NCBI GenBank assembly: GCA_013178005.1
Contig: JABLXL010000035.1
Coordinates: 1-36,369 of the forward strand
Length of the DNA stretch: 36,369 bases
Direction: 5' to 3'
Origin: Actinomycetota bacterium
GTDB lineage: Bacteria; Actinomycetota; Geothermincolia; Geothermincolales; RBG-13-55-18
This document shows, piece by piece, positions 16,220 to 24,751 of the stretch (its first letter is position 1; each line of letters starts with the position of its first letter). The position numbers were made by a program, and so were the translations under genes. The notes under the pieces were generated by a model. That model was given only the letters and a program-made list of their open reading frames with translations. It did not search any database and had not been told where the DNA came from.

Positions 16220-18730
16220 TCAGCTGCTGCCTCCGTCGATGTCGTTACCGTAACGGAAATAGAAGGCGCCCTCGACCACCAGGCGCTCGCCGCCGGGGGC
16301 GGTCACCTCCGCGCTTACCCCCTCCCCCGGGAGGAGCTCGTTCTCCAGCACGGAGATGCGCGCGTGGGGCGCGAGGACGAACTCGCGCACCACTTCCGCG
16401 CCGCTCTCCCCCATCAGCTCCAGGCGCACCTGAACGCTCTTATCCTCCAGGTTGGACACCAGGACCCAGCTCTCGAAACCCGGGCCCGTGTATCCCTCCG
16501 GTATCAGCCATTGGGAGGAGGGCGCGTTGGCGCCCATGGCCGCGTGTCCTCCTCCCGCCGTTCCGAGAGAGCCGCCGTAGACGAAATACATGGCCCTCTC
16601 CGCCACCACACCCGGATAATCGGCTCTCACCCTCGCCGAGACCTCGGCGTTCTCGAGGCCCGGTATCTCGTCGACGTGGACGGTGGCACGGGAGCGCGGC
16701 CGCAGGTCAACCTCGCGCTCCAGGATCACCCCGTCACCGCGCTGGAAGGAGGCAATGGCCGTCACGGGGGATGGAGACGGGTTGGCCAGGAGGAGCCAGG
16801 TGTCGAACTCCCCGCCCGTGTAACCTTCCGCGAAGTACCACTCCTCCGCGGCGGCTTGCGCTCCCATGGCCACCGAACCACCGCTTCTGTCCGCCATTTC
16901 GAAATAGACCGCCCTCTCCGTCACCACGGGGAGGTCGGAGGTTACCTTCGTGGCCAGCTCCGCATCCGGCATCAGATCATTGAGCCTCACGGTGCGACGC
17001 GCTCCGGCAGGGATTTCCAGGGCATATTGTCCGCTTCCCTCTGGGGTCATCAGCTCGAGCGACAGGTGGGCCGTCTCCGCCTGGGGATTGAGCACCAGGA
17101 TGTAGGTATCGAATCCAGGCCCCGTATATCCCTCGGCGAAATACCATTCCCTGGAAGCGCTCGAAGCGCCGGTGGTGTGTCCGTCCCTTATGCCGTGGTA
17201 ATCGAAGTACATGGAGCGCTGCGCGCGCAGCGGCGAGCCCTCACGCGTGGTGAGCCGCGCCGACACGTCACCCGCCGGAGCCATGAGGTTGAGGTGCAGC
17301 GTCAGGCGGGAGCGCGCGGGGACCGTTACCTTGTTGGAGGAGATCGGTCCCCCGTTCCCGAAGAGCTCCAGGACGGCGTCCTCGGGAACCTCGTCGGGGT
17401 TCTCCAGCAGCAGGTAGGTGTCGAATCCCGGGCCGGTGTATCCCTCGGCGAAGTAGAGGCCGCCGTCGGATCCGTCGCTCGGCTTCACGTTCAAGCCCAG
17501 CAACCCGTCCACCCTCAACATCCCCCAGCCGCTGTAGGCGTCCCAGCCCCGGTCACAGAGGTCGCGCGCGCCACCGACCAGGCGCGATTCCGCTTCCTGG
17601 ACGCTCAAGTCGGGGTCTTGTGAAAGCAGGAGCGCCAGGGCGCCGCTCACCTGGGGAGCGGACATGGAGGTCCCGCTCAGCGAGGCGTACCGCCCTCCGG
17701 GGTAGGAGGAATATATGGATACGCCGGGGGCGACCAGGTCGAGCCCATCTCCCCGGTTGGAGAAGGAGGCCGGGCGGTCCTCGGTGTCCGTCGCCCCAAC
17801 GCCGATTACCCCCTCGCAAGCCGCGGGATAACTCAGGGAGTCCTGGCCTCCGTTCCCAGCCGCCGCCACCAGCAGGCAACCCTTCGAGCGCGCGTAATCG
17901 ACCGCCTCCTGCAGTGCCTGCGAGTTGGCGCCTCCCCCCAGACTGAGGTTGATCACCCTGGCGCCACGGTCGGCGGCATACCGGATCCCGGCGATGATGT
18001 CCGAGTAATACCCGTACCCGCTGCCGTCCAGCACCCTCACCGGAAGTATCCTGGCCCTCCAGGCCATCCCCGCCACGCCCTCTCCGTTGTCGCCCGGGGC
18101 GGCTATGATGCCCGCCACGTGCGTGCCATGCCCGTACGGGTCGTAGGCGTCTTCATCGCCGTCCACGAAATCGTGGCCTCGCTCCACACGCCCCTTCAGG
18201 TCGGGGTGGGAGGCATCCACCCCGCTGTCCACCACCGCCACCAGCACCCCGTCGCCCTCAATCTCCGCTTCCCAGGCGGCGGGGGCCCCGATGCGGGTCA
18301 GGTACCATTGCTTATCGAAATAGGGATCACTCGAATAGGATTCCGCTTTTACCACGACGTCTTCTTCCACGTAGCGCACTCCCGGCAGCGCCTTGATGGC
18401 CCGCTTCGCCGCATCGACGGAGAGCCCGCCGCGCAGGGGCACGGATTGCAGATCCGGAGCGGGCCATTCGCCCTCGCGCAGGGAATCAAATAGACCGGGG
18501 ACGCCTTCAAGGATGTCCTTGGCCTTTTCCGCCAGGTTCTTCGCGGAGACGAAGGTCTCCGGCCCCGCCTTCCCTGCCTCCCAGGCGACTATGAGGCGAG
18601 GCGCCGGTGCGGCCGCCGCCGCCGCGGCCTCACCGGAGGTGAAGGCCGTAAGGTTGAGGAGCGCCGTGAAGACAAAAAAGGCCGCCACCATCGCCGGCGC
18701 CGTTTTCCGCATCCTCAAAGTGACGGCCAT
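16220..18730 (-). CDS. Secreted subtilisin-like protease (S8) with four W-Y-F-A-E-G repeats
   Basis: This 836-residue preproenzyme starts with a signal peptide (AMVAAFFVFTALLNLTAFTSG). An inhibitor-like propeptide to about residue 130 ends VRYVEEDVVVKAE. The S8 catalytic domain (about 135-410) has a complete triad: D168 in VVDSGVD, H201 in HGTHVAG and S355 in SGTSMSAPQ, with the oxyanion asparagine N293 in AAGNGG. The remainder is four repeats starting near L425, W529, W631 and W741, the same module as in the other two exported proteins. The architecture resembles thermitase/fervidolysin-type extracellular proteases with an extra C-terminal adhesion or stability region. The ATG at 18730 has GGAGG eight bases upstream. 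It probably degrades extracellular protein or processes surface proteins; no anchor is visible. Confidence 0.93.
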   Translation of the reverse strand: MAVTLRMRKTAPAMVAAFFVFTALLNLTAFTSGEAAAAAAAPAPRLIVAWEAGKAGPETFVSAKNLAEKAKDILEGVPGLFDSLREGEWPAPDLQSVPLRGGLSVDAAKRAIKALPGVRYVEEDVVVKAESYSSDPYFDKQWYLTRIGAPAAWEAEIEGDGVLVAVVDSGVDASHPDLKGRVERGHDFVDGDEDAYDPYGHGTHVAGIIAAPGDNGEGVAGMAWRARILPVRVLDGSGYGYYSDIIAGIRYAADRGARVINLSLGGGANSQALQEAVDYARSKGCLLVAAAGNGGQDSLSYPAACEGVIGVGATDTEDRPASFSNRGDGLDLVAPGVSIYSSYPGGRYASLSGTSMSAPQVSGALALLLSQDPDLSVQEAESRLVGGARDLCDRGWDAYSGWGMLRVDGLLGLNVKPSDGSDGGLYFAEGYTGPGFDTYLLLENPDEVPEDAVLELFGNGGPISSNKVTVPARSRLTLHLNLMAPAGDVSARLTTREGSPLRAQRSMYFDYHGIRDGHTTGASSASREWYFAEGYTGPGFDTYILVLNPQAETAHLSLELMTPEGSGQYALEIPAGARRTVRLNDLMPDAELATKVTSDLPVVTERAVYFEMADRSGGSVAMGAQAAAEEWYFAEGYTGGEFDTWLLLANPSPSPVTAIASFQRGDGVILEREVDLRPRSRATVHVDEIPGLENAEVSARVRADYPGVVAERAMYFVYGGSLGTAGGGHAAMGANAPSSQWLIPEGYTGPGFESWVLVSNLEDKSVQVRLELMGESGAEVVREFVLAPHARISVLENELLPGEGVSAEVTAPGGERLVVEGAFYFRYGNDIDGGSS

Positions 18731-19457
18731 GTTATCGCCTCCTTGCCTCCTCGCTCAAAGGTTCGGGGGCGCGGGAGGAGCGCATCATAAGGCGCGAGCG
18801 GGATTTCCGGGATACTTAAGGGGGATAATGGTTTCGGCCTCCAGGGCGTCCGGTTTCGGAAACGCGGAGCGGATTCATGTGCTTGGGACCTCGGCCGTTC
18901 TGGCAGTATATGCCATCAGCACCTCGACGCGACAAGGCCTCACCGGTATAGGCATTTCGGGTGATTCCCTGCCTCCATGGGGGTGATCCCGTCCGGAACA
19001 CATAGGACACTACATAACGCGATCTTCAATACTGTGGGGCAGGAACCCTGGTCCACGGGAGCGGAGCGGCAACCGATGGGAATGCTATGCACGATGACAC
19101 GATATGCGCGCTCCGGGTTCTGCCGCCATGGAGGCGGCATAGCCTGAACTACCGTAAGGGCACGCCTTCCTCCGCATAATGCCAGCGCCGTTCACGGCCC
19201 TGCGCGGAGGGATCGGCGGAGCGCCCAGCCTTGATTCCAAGCCGCGCCTGGAACGGGACTTCCTCGTGCATAGCCGCACCCTATGGAACTCCCGCCGGTA
19301 GACGGGCATGCCCTCATAAGAAAGGAGGGGCGCTTGGCCCCTCCGTCTTTATTCAATTCCCGTCGGCGTCGCGTCCCGCGGCCCCGCGCCCGCCGGCCCG
19401 GCAGGCCCTTTCCCAACGATCCCGGGCCCAGGAACCCCCGGCGACGCCGGTTCCGTG
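18731..19457. other. Intergenic region between protease and acyl-CoA dehydrogenase
   Basis: About 727 nt without a supportable gene; small open frames here lack ribosome sites and recognisable composition. It holds an inverted repeat TGCCGCC-ATGGA-GGCGGCA (19121-19139) and the dehydrogenase terminator. The protease promoter should lie near its left end, but I could not identify it. Confidence 0.5.
19324..19344 (-). terminator. Terminator of the acyl-CoA dehydrogenase/thiolase genes
   Basis: GGAGGGGC (19324-19331) pairs perfectly with GCCCCTCC (19337-19344) around a five-base loop. On the minus strand it is followed by TTTCTTATG. It lies about 115 nt beyond the dehydrogenase stop codon. Confidence 0.7.
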
Positions 19458-20594
19458 CTAGCTCAACAGGTGGCGGGCTATGACCACCCTCTGCACCTGG
19501 TTGGTGCCCTCGTAGATCTGGGTGATCTTGGCGTCGCGCATCATGCGCTCCAGGGGGTACTCGATCATGTAGCCGTACCCGCCCAGCACCTGCACCGCGT
19601 CCACGGTGACCTTCATGGCCACGTCGGAGGCGAAGCACTTGGCCATGGCCGATACCGCCGAGGCCTCGCGTCCCGCCCTCTCCACCAGGGCGGCGGAATA
19701 GTACACCAGCTGTCGGGCCGCCTCCACCTGCATGGCCATGTCCGCGAGCATGAACTGTATGCCCTGCAGCCTGGCGATGGGCGCGCCGAACTGCACCCTC
19801 TCCTTGGAGTAGTTCACGGCGTGCTCCAGGGCTCCGGCGGCGATGCCCACCGCCTGGGCGCCGATGGAGGGACGGGTGCGGTCCAGGGTCATCATGGCGA
19901 TCTTGAAGCCCTCGCCCTCCTTGCCCAGTAGGTTCTCCGCGGGCACCTCCATGTCCGTGAAGACCAGCTCGGTGGTCTGGGAGCCGCGTATCCCCATCTT
20001 GTGCTCGATCTTTCCCACCTCGAAGCCGGGGAACTCCTTCTCCACGATGAAGGCGGAGATGCCCTTGACCCCCGAGCTCTCGTCGGTCTTGGCGAAGATG
20101 GAGTAGGTGTCGGCGATGCCGCCGTTGGTGATGAAGCACTTCTGGCCGTTGATCACGTACACGTCGCCCTTGCGCACCGCGCGCGTGCTCATGGCCGCGG
20201 CGTCGGAACCGGCGCCCGGCTCGGTGAGCCCGAAGGCGCACTGCTTCTCGCCCCTCGCCAGGGGCGGGATGTACTTCTTTAACTGCTGGTCGTTCCCGGC
20301 CAGCATGATGGGCTGGGAGCCGAGCTTGCACACCCCGAGGATGAGGCTGGTGTTGGTGCACACCTTGGCCAGCTCCTCGATGGCGATGCACACGGTGAGC
20401 AGGTCCGCCCCCGCCCCGTCCAGCTCCTCGGGGAAGCACAGGGCGAGGAGGTCGTTGTCCCGCAGGAGCTCGAACATGTCCCAGGGGTACTCGCCGCTGG
20501 CGTCTATCTCCGCCGCCCTGGGCTCCACCTTCTCCTTGGCCAGTTGCCGCACCGTCTGCTGGAGCATCCTCTGTTCTTCCGTCAGTTCGTACAT
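19458..20594 (-). CDS. Acyl-CoA dehydrogenase (short-chain type), 1
   Basis: A full-length 378-residue FAD-dependent acyl-CoA dehydrogenase that would introduce the alpha,beta double bond into an acyl-CoA, passing electrons to ETF. The three-domain layout is complete: an N-terminal helical domain (MYELTEEQRMLQQTVRQLAK), the flavin-binding signature CAFGLTEPGAGSD with CFITNGG, and the C-terminal helical domain with YAKERVQF-like NYSKERVQFGAPI, GGYGYMIEYPLERMMRDAK and IYEGTNQVQR. The catalytic base is E362 in YEGT, as in butyryl-/short-chain enzymes. It starts at an ATG with GGAGGG four bases upstream. It follows the thiolase after 224 nt. It could act on butyryl-, glutaryl- or branched substrates; sequence alone does not say. 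Confidence 0.92.
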   Translation of the reverse strand: MYELTEEQRMLQQTVRQLAKEKVEPRAAEIDASGEYPWDMFELLRDNDLLALCFPEELDGAGADLLTVCIAIEELAKVCTNTSLILGVCKLGSQPIMLAGNDQQLKKYIPPLARGEKQCAFGLTEPGAGSDAAAMSTRAVRKGDVYVINGQKCFITNGGIADTYSIFAKTDESSGVKGISAFIVEKEFPGFEVGKIEHKMGIRGSQTTELVFTDMEVPAENLLGKEGEGFKIAMMTLDRTRPSIGAQAVGIAAGALEHAVNYSKERVQFGAPIARLQGIQFMLADMAMQVEAARQLVYYSAALVERAGREASAVSAMAKCFASDVAMKVTVDAVQVLGGYGYMIEYPLERMMRDAKITQIYEGTNQVQRVVIARHLLS

Positions 20595-20818
20595 GTCACC
20601 CTCCTAAGACTTCGATGGCGCGATCCGGCTGCCTCGCTCGATCGCCCGGACGCGTCTGGGACGAACCGCATCATCCATGATAATCCAAATAGGCGCCGTT
20701 TCCGACCCGGTTTTCCGGTCAAGCCCGGATCTTCGATCCTGGACCGGTCGTCGTCGATCACCTCATTAAGAATATACGGTCATTAATCCCGGGCCATTGG
20801 CCTTGCCGCTTTTCCGGT

Positions 20819-22009
20819 TCATCCCACCTTGATGACCATGCCGTCGCCCTGGCCGCCCCCACCGCAGATGCCCGCGGCGCCGTATCCGCCGCCGCGGCGG
20901 CGCAGCTCGTAGGCCAGGGTGGTGACGATGCGTATCCCGCTCACCCCGATGGGATGGCCGAAGGCGATGGCCCCGCCGTTGACGTTGACGTTGTCCATGG
21001 TCTCCGGGTCGAGGCCGAGCATCTGCACCGAGCGCCAGGTAACGCTGGCGAAAGCCTCGTTGATCTCGAAGAGGCTTATATCCTTTACCTCCAGGCCGGC
21101 TTTCTTCAGCGCGCTCTGGATGGAGAGAGCTGGGCAGGGATGCAGGTCGGCGAACTCACCCGCGTTCCAACCGTAGGAGATAACCTCACAAAGCGGCTCG
21201 AGCCCGAGGTCCTTGGCCTTGTCAGCGCTCATGACCACCGCCGCGCAGGCTCCGTCGTTTATCTGGGAAGCGTTGCCGGCGGTGATGGCCCCCTCCTTGT
21301 CGAAGGCCGGCTTCAAGGCGGCGAGCTTTTCCACCGTGGTGTCGGGCCGCACCCCTTCGTCGCGGTCGAAGACCACCGGGTCGCCCTTCTTCTGCGGGAT
21401 CTCCACCGGCACGATCTCCTCGGCCAGGAGCCCTTTCTCTATGGCGGCGGCCGCTCTCTGGTGGCTGCGCGCCCCCACCAGGTCCATCTGCTCGCGGGTG
21501 ATGCCGTACTTCGCGGCCCATATGTCCGCACCCTTCCCCATGTGCACGTTCTCGAAGGCGTCCCAGAGGCCGTCGTGGATCATGCCATCCACCAGGGTTC
21601 CGTTGCCCATGCGGTAACCCATGCGCGCCTTGGGGATGAAGTATGGCGCGTTGGTCATGGATTCCTGACCGCCCACCACCAGTATCTCGGCCTGGCCAAG
21701 CTTTATCATCTGGTCGGCCATCTCCAGCGCGGACATGGAAGAGATGCAAACCTTGTTGACGTTTATGCACCATTTTTCCTTGGGAATGCCGCCCTTTATG
21801 GCCGCCTGACGCGCGGTTATCTGGCCTTGTCCTCCCGTGAGCACCTGGCCCATGATGACGCAATCCACGGCGGCGGGGTCGATTCCCGCCCTCTTCACCG
21901 CCTCGGCGATGGCGAACCCGCCCAGCTCCTGGGCGGAGAAGTCCTTGAGCGCCCCCGCCAGCCTGCCGAAGGCGGTCCTCGCCGAGCTTACGATCACCGT
22001 TTCCTTCAT
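20819..22009 (-). CDS. Acetyl-CoA acetyltransferase/3-ketoacyl-CoA thiolase
   Basis: A classical 396-residue thiolase that condenses or cleaves acetyl-CoA units, the last step of beta-oxidation. All three catalytic motifs are present: the nucleophilic cysteine C88 in NKVCISSMSAL, histidine in GHPIGVSG, and the C-terminal cysteine in GICGGGGQGDG, as well as NEAFA. It starts at the ATG with GGAGGA seven bases upstream; the 20-residue extension to 22069 is not favoured. It sits between two acyl-CoA dehydrogenases in the same direction (gaps of 123 and 224 nt), consistent with a beta-oxidation or butyrate/glutarate-type unit. This contrasts with the two Cys-less thiolase-fold proteins further right. 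Confidence 0.93.
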   Translation of the reverse strand: MKETVIVSSARTAFGRLAGALKDFSAQELGGFAIAEAVKRAGIDPAAVDCVIMGQVLTGGQGQITARQAAIKGGIPKEKWCINVNKVCISSMSALEMADQMIKLGQAEILVVGGQESMTNAPYFIPKARMGYRMGNGTLVDGMIHDGLWDAFENVHMGKGADIWAAKYGITREQMDLVGARSHQRAAAAIEKGLLAEEIVPVEIPQKKGDPVVFDRDEGVRPDTTVEKLAALKPAFDKEGAITAGNASQINDGACAAVVMSADKAKDLGLEPLCEVISYGWNAGEFADLHPCPALSIQSALKKAGLEVKDISLFEINEAFASVTWRSVQMLGLDPETMDNVNVNGGAIAFGHPIGVSGIRIVTTLAYELRRRGGGYGAAGICGGGGQGDGMVIKVG

Positions 22010-22132
22010 CTCTACTTCCTCCCTCTGTGATGCTGCGTTCCCACGACCGATGATCTCCTCCAGAAGCATCGCGGCCTCTCCACCGCTTTTCCCGCGTCCG
22101 GAAGAGGCTAGCGACGCCTCCGATATCGCCTC

Positions 22133-23290
22133 CTATCTCAAGCCGAGCTCCCGGGCGATGACCATTCTCTGCACCTCCGAGGTGCCCTCGCCTATCTCAA
22201 GGATCTTGGCGTCGCGGAAATAGCGCGACACGGGGTATTCGTCCATGTACCCGTAACCGCCGAAGATCTGCACCGCCTGGGTGGTGGCGCGCATGCACAT
22301 CTCCGAGGCGAAGAGCTTGGCCATGGAGGCCTCCTTGGTGTGCGGCACCTTGGCGTCGCGCATGGCCGCCGCCTTGTAGGTGAGGGTGCGAGCCAGCTCG
22401 ATGTCGGTGGCCATGTCCGCCAGTTTAAATTGTATAGCCTGGAAAGAGGCTATGGGGCGCCTGAACTGCACGCGCTCCTTGGCATACTTCACGCTCTCCT
22501 CGAAGGCGCCCTGGGCCGTGCCCACCGCTAAGGCCGCGATGGCTATGCGTCCCCCGTCGAGGCAGTCCAGGAACTGCTTGAACCCGTCTCCCCGGTTGCC
22601 GATGAGGTTACCCTCCGGGACCCGGCAGTCCTCGAAGTTCAGCTCCCGGGTATCCGACGCGTGCCATCCCATCTTCTTGTACTTGGGCGAGATGTTATAG
22701 CCCGGGGTCCCCTTGGGGACATAGATGTTGGAGATCTCCTTCTTGCCGCTGGGGCGCACCCCGGTGACCGCGGTGATGGTGACCACCCCGCTCATCTCCG
22801 TGCCGGGGTTGGTGATGAAGCACTTGGTTCCGTTGATCACCCACTCCCCGTTCTTGAGCTCCGCCCGCGTCTGGGTGTTCTGGGCGTCGGAGCCCGCCTC
22901 CGGCTCGGTAAGGCCAAAGGAGGCCAGCATCTTGCCCTGGGCCAGGGGCACCAGCCATTCCCTCTTCTGCTCCTCGCTGCCGTAATAGTAGAAGGGGCTG
23001 GAGCCGAGCGAGATATGGGCCTCCACGGTGATGGCGCATGAGCCGTCCACGCGCGCCAACTCCTCCACCGCGATGGCGTAGGCGAGGTAGTCTCCCCCCG
23101 CGCCTCCGTATTCCTCCGGCCAGGGGATGCCCATGATGCCGAGCTCCCCCATCTTGCGCACGATATCGTAGGGGAACTCTCCCGTCTCCCAGAGGTGATC
23201 GACCTGGGGCCGTATCACCTGCTCGGAGAAGTCCCGGACCGTCCTGCGGAATAGCCTCTTCTCCTCATCCAATTCGTACAGCAACTCCAT
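22133..23290 (-). CDS. Acyl-CoA dehydrogenase, 2
   Basis: A 385-residue acyl-CoA dehydrogenase with the same three-domain layout as the first. It shows the flavin motif ASFGLTEPEAGSD, CFITNPG, YAKERVQFRRPI, GGYGYMDEYPVSRYFRDAK and IGEGTSEVQR, placing the catalytic base at E368. The ATG at 23290 is preferred: it follows AAGGCAGG, whereas the GTG one codon earlier is too close to that site. It is the first gene of the run leading to the thiolase and the first dehydrogenase. The two dehydrogenases clearly differ and probably act on different chain lengths or on different steps of one pathway. Confidence 0.92.
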   Translation of the reverse strand: MELLYELDEEKRLFRRTVRDFSEQVIRPQVDHLWETGEFPYDIVRKMGELGIMGIPWPEEYGGAGGDYLAYAIAVEELARVDGSCAITVEAHISLGSSPFYYYGSEEQKREWLVPLAQGKMLASFGLTEPEAGSDAQNTQTRAELKNGEWVINGTKCFITNPGTEMSGVVTITAVTGVRPSGKKEISNIYVPKGTPGYNISPKYKKMGWHASDTRELNFEDCRVPEGNLIGNRGDGFKQFLDCLDGGRIAIAALAVGTAQGAFEESVKYAKERVQFRRPIASFQAIQFKLADMATDIELARTLTYKAAAMRDAKVPHTKEASMAKLFASEMCMRATTQAVQIFGGYGYMDEYPVSRYFRDAKILEIGEGTSEVQRMVIARELGLR

Positions 23291-23411
23291 CACCTGCCTT
23301 GACTCCCGCTCCCTGCTTGGTTACGAATATGCGTGCAAGCGTGCTCCATGTGGACGGCGCCTGGCATCCACCTCCAACGGCGCGAACTCCAACCGCGTTT
23401 CCTCCGAGGGG

Positions 23412-23440
23412 ATTATATATAAATTCCTCACCCCCTCCAA
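23412..23440 (-). promoter_or_regulatory. Possible promoter of the dehydrogenase/thiolase run
   Basis: On the minus strand TATAAT (23412-23417) lies 17 nt downstream of TTGGAG (23435-23440). The -10 is perfect and AT-rich around it, but the -35 is poor. It would give a leader of about 115 nt before the ATG at 23290. Confidence 0.4.
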
Positions 23441-23684
23441 ACCGAGGCCGGCACCGTCATCGGCATCATCCCGTCCAAACCGCTCTTAGCATGGCCATTG
23501 TATTTTTCGTATCCGGCATGCTGCATTCGACCCCGCCCTTGCCATGAAAAACGCGCGAAATCACGGGCCCAAACGTGCGTTTCCGGCTCGACCCCAGGGC
23601 ATACACCGCCTCTCGTGTATGGCCGCTTGAGCGCTCGCGCCCATCCCGCAGCGACCCCTTGGAGAGAAGCTCCGAAAACGTATC

Positions 23685-23708
23685 GAGGGGGAGACATGTC
23701 TCCCCCTC
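23685..23708 (-). terminator. Perfect 24-bp palindrome after the thiolase/DUF35 operon
   Basis: Twelve bases (GAGGGGGAGACA) are followed immediately by their reverse complement (TGTCTCCCCCTC). The site lies 32 nt beyond the DUF35 stop codon. On the minus strand a TTTT appears seven bases after the palindrome (gatacgTTTT), so terminator activity is plausible but not textbook. Perfect symmetry with no loop also allows a protein-binding site. Confidence 0.5.
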
Positions 23709-23740
23709 AAACAACGGCTCTGGGCTCGTCTCGTCGCGGA

Positions 23741-24214
23741 TCATACCGGTTGGAAACCCAGGATGTCCTCGATATGGCCCACGCGGTCCTTCTTGGCCTT
23801 GAGCACCGGTTTCACCTTCAAGCCCGCCTTCACGTCCTCGGCCTTCACGCCGGTGAGGTAGTGCATGAAGCGGCAATCCGTCCCGTCCATGTCGATGAGG
23901 GCCAGGATGGCAGGCTCCTCCTTCGGTGTCTCGTCCATGTTCAGGTGCACCACCGTCCAGGAGTAAACGCTTCCCGTGCCCGGCACCTCCACCGTGTCCT
24001 CGATGCCGCCCAGGCAGCGCTCGCAGAAGGAGCGCGCCGGCAGGTAGGTCACCCCGCAGGCTTTGCAACGCGAGGCCAGGAACTGGCCTTTATCCTTGAT
24101 GGCCCTGAAGAACTTCTCCAGGCCGAGGCCATAAGTGTAGACGTACTCGACCGGTATCTGCCCCTCGAAATAGGAGAGGTGATCGGTGCGGTTTATCTTT
24201 TCCGTAAGGCCCAT
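23741..24214 (-). CDS. DUF35 zinc-ribbon/OB-fold protein B
   Basis: This 157-residue protein has an N-terminal rubredoxin-like zinc ribbon (C50-x2-C53 in CKACG, C64-x2-C67 in CERC) followed by a DUF35 OB-fold (SVYSWTVVHLN to HIEDILGFQPV). Such proteins bind CoA and partner with thiolase-fold enzymes, as in ChsH2-Ltp2 steroid aldolase and archaeal thiolase/HMG-CoA synthase complexes. It is the last gene of a four-gene operon, separated from DUF35 protein A by four nucleotides, with GAGGGGG ahead of its ATG. Together with A it should supply the OB-fold subunits for the two thiolase-fold proteins upstream. Confidence 0.88.
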   Translation of the reverse strand: MGLTEKINRTDHLSYFEGQIPVEYVYTYGLGLEKFFRAIKDKGQFLASRCKACGVTYLPARSFCERCLGGIEDTVEVPGTGSVYSWTVVHLNMDETPKEEPAILALIDMDGTDCRFMHYLTGVKAEDVKAGLKVKPVLKAKKDRVGHIEDILGFQPV

Positions 24215-24218
24215 CTTC

Positions 24219-24740
24219 TCACCCCCTCACCGGCTTGAAGTAGAGGATGTCGGTGATCGACCCCTCCCGCTCCTCGGGCTTCTTCCAGACCGCGCGCACC
24301 TTCATGCCGATCTTTATCTTCTCCGGCTCGACCTCGCCCAGCACGTGCAGGATGCCCATACCCGGGGAGGCGCCGTCGATCTCGATAACCGCCGGCAGGT
24401 GCGGTTTCTCCCCCTTCTTTATGCGAGAGGCGTCCCAGTTCACGTAGCAGATGGAGAAGGTGTTGACCGTCCCGGTGTCCTCGACATACACCCACTCGTC
24501 GGTGGGGCGCCAGCAGAGCTCGCAGAACATGCGCGGCGGTATCATGATACGCCGGCACTTGTTGCATTTACGGGCGATGATGCGTCCCTCCTTGAGCTCG
24601 GCAAGGTAACGCCCGATGGCCGGCCCGTTGTCCCACGCGTATTTGAGGTTGGGTTTCTTGGCGACGGTGAGCACCTTGCCTTCCTTGATCGCCGAATCCT
24701 TGAGAGGAGTGGCACCGAGTTCGAATTTCTCCAGCTCCAT
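24219..24740 (-). CDS. DUF35 zinc-ribbon/OB-fold protein A
   Basis: This 173-residue protein has a zinc ribbon with C59-x2-C62 (CNKC) and C73-x2-C76 (CELC), then a DUF35 OB-fold (TGTVNTFSICYVNWDAS to GSITDILYFKPV). It is clearly a paralogue of protein B but diverged, with an N-terminal extension of about ten residues. Genes lie 11 nt (upstream thiolase-fold) and 4 nt (downstream DUF35) away, so translation is probably coupled. The start ATG has GGGGGTG just upstream. It probably forms a heteromer with one of the thiolase-fold proteins. Confidence 0.88.
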   Translation of the reverse strand: MELEKFELGATPLKDSAIKEGKVLTVAKKPNLKYAWDNGPAIGRYLAELKEGRIIARKCNKCRRIMIPPRMFCELCWRPTDEWVYVEDTGTVNTFSICYVNWDASRIKKGEKPHLPAVIEIDGASPGMGILHVLGEVEPEKIKIGMKVRAVWKKPEEREGSITDILYFKPVRG

Positions 24741-24751
24741 TTCGCACCCCC

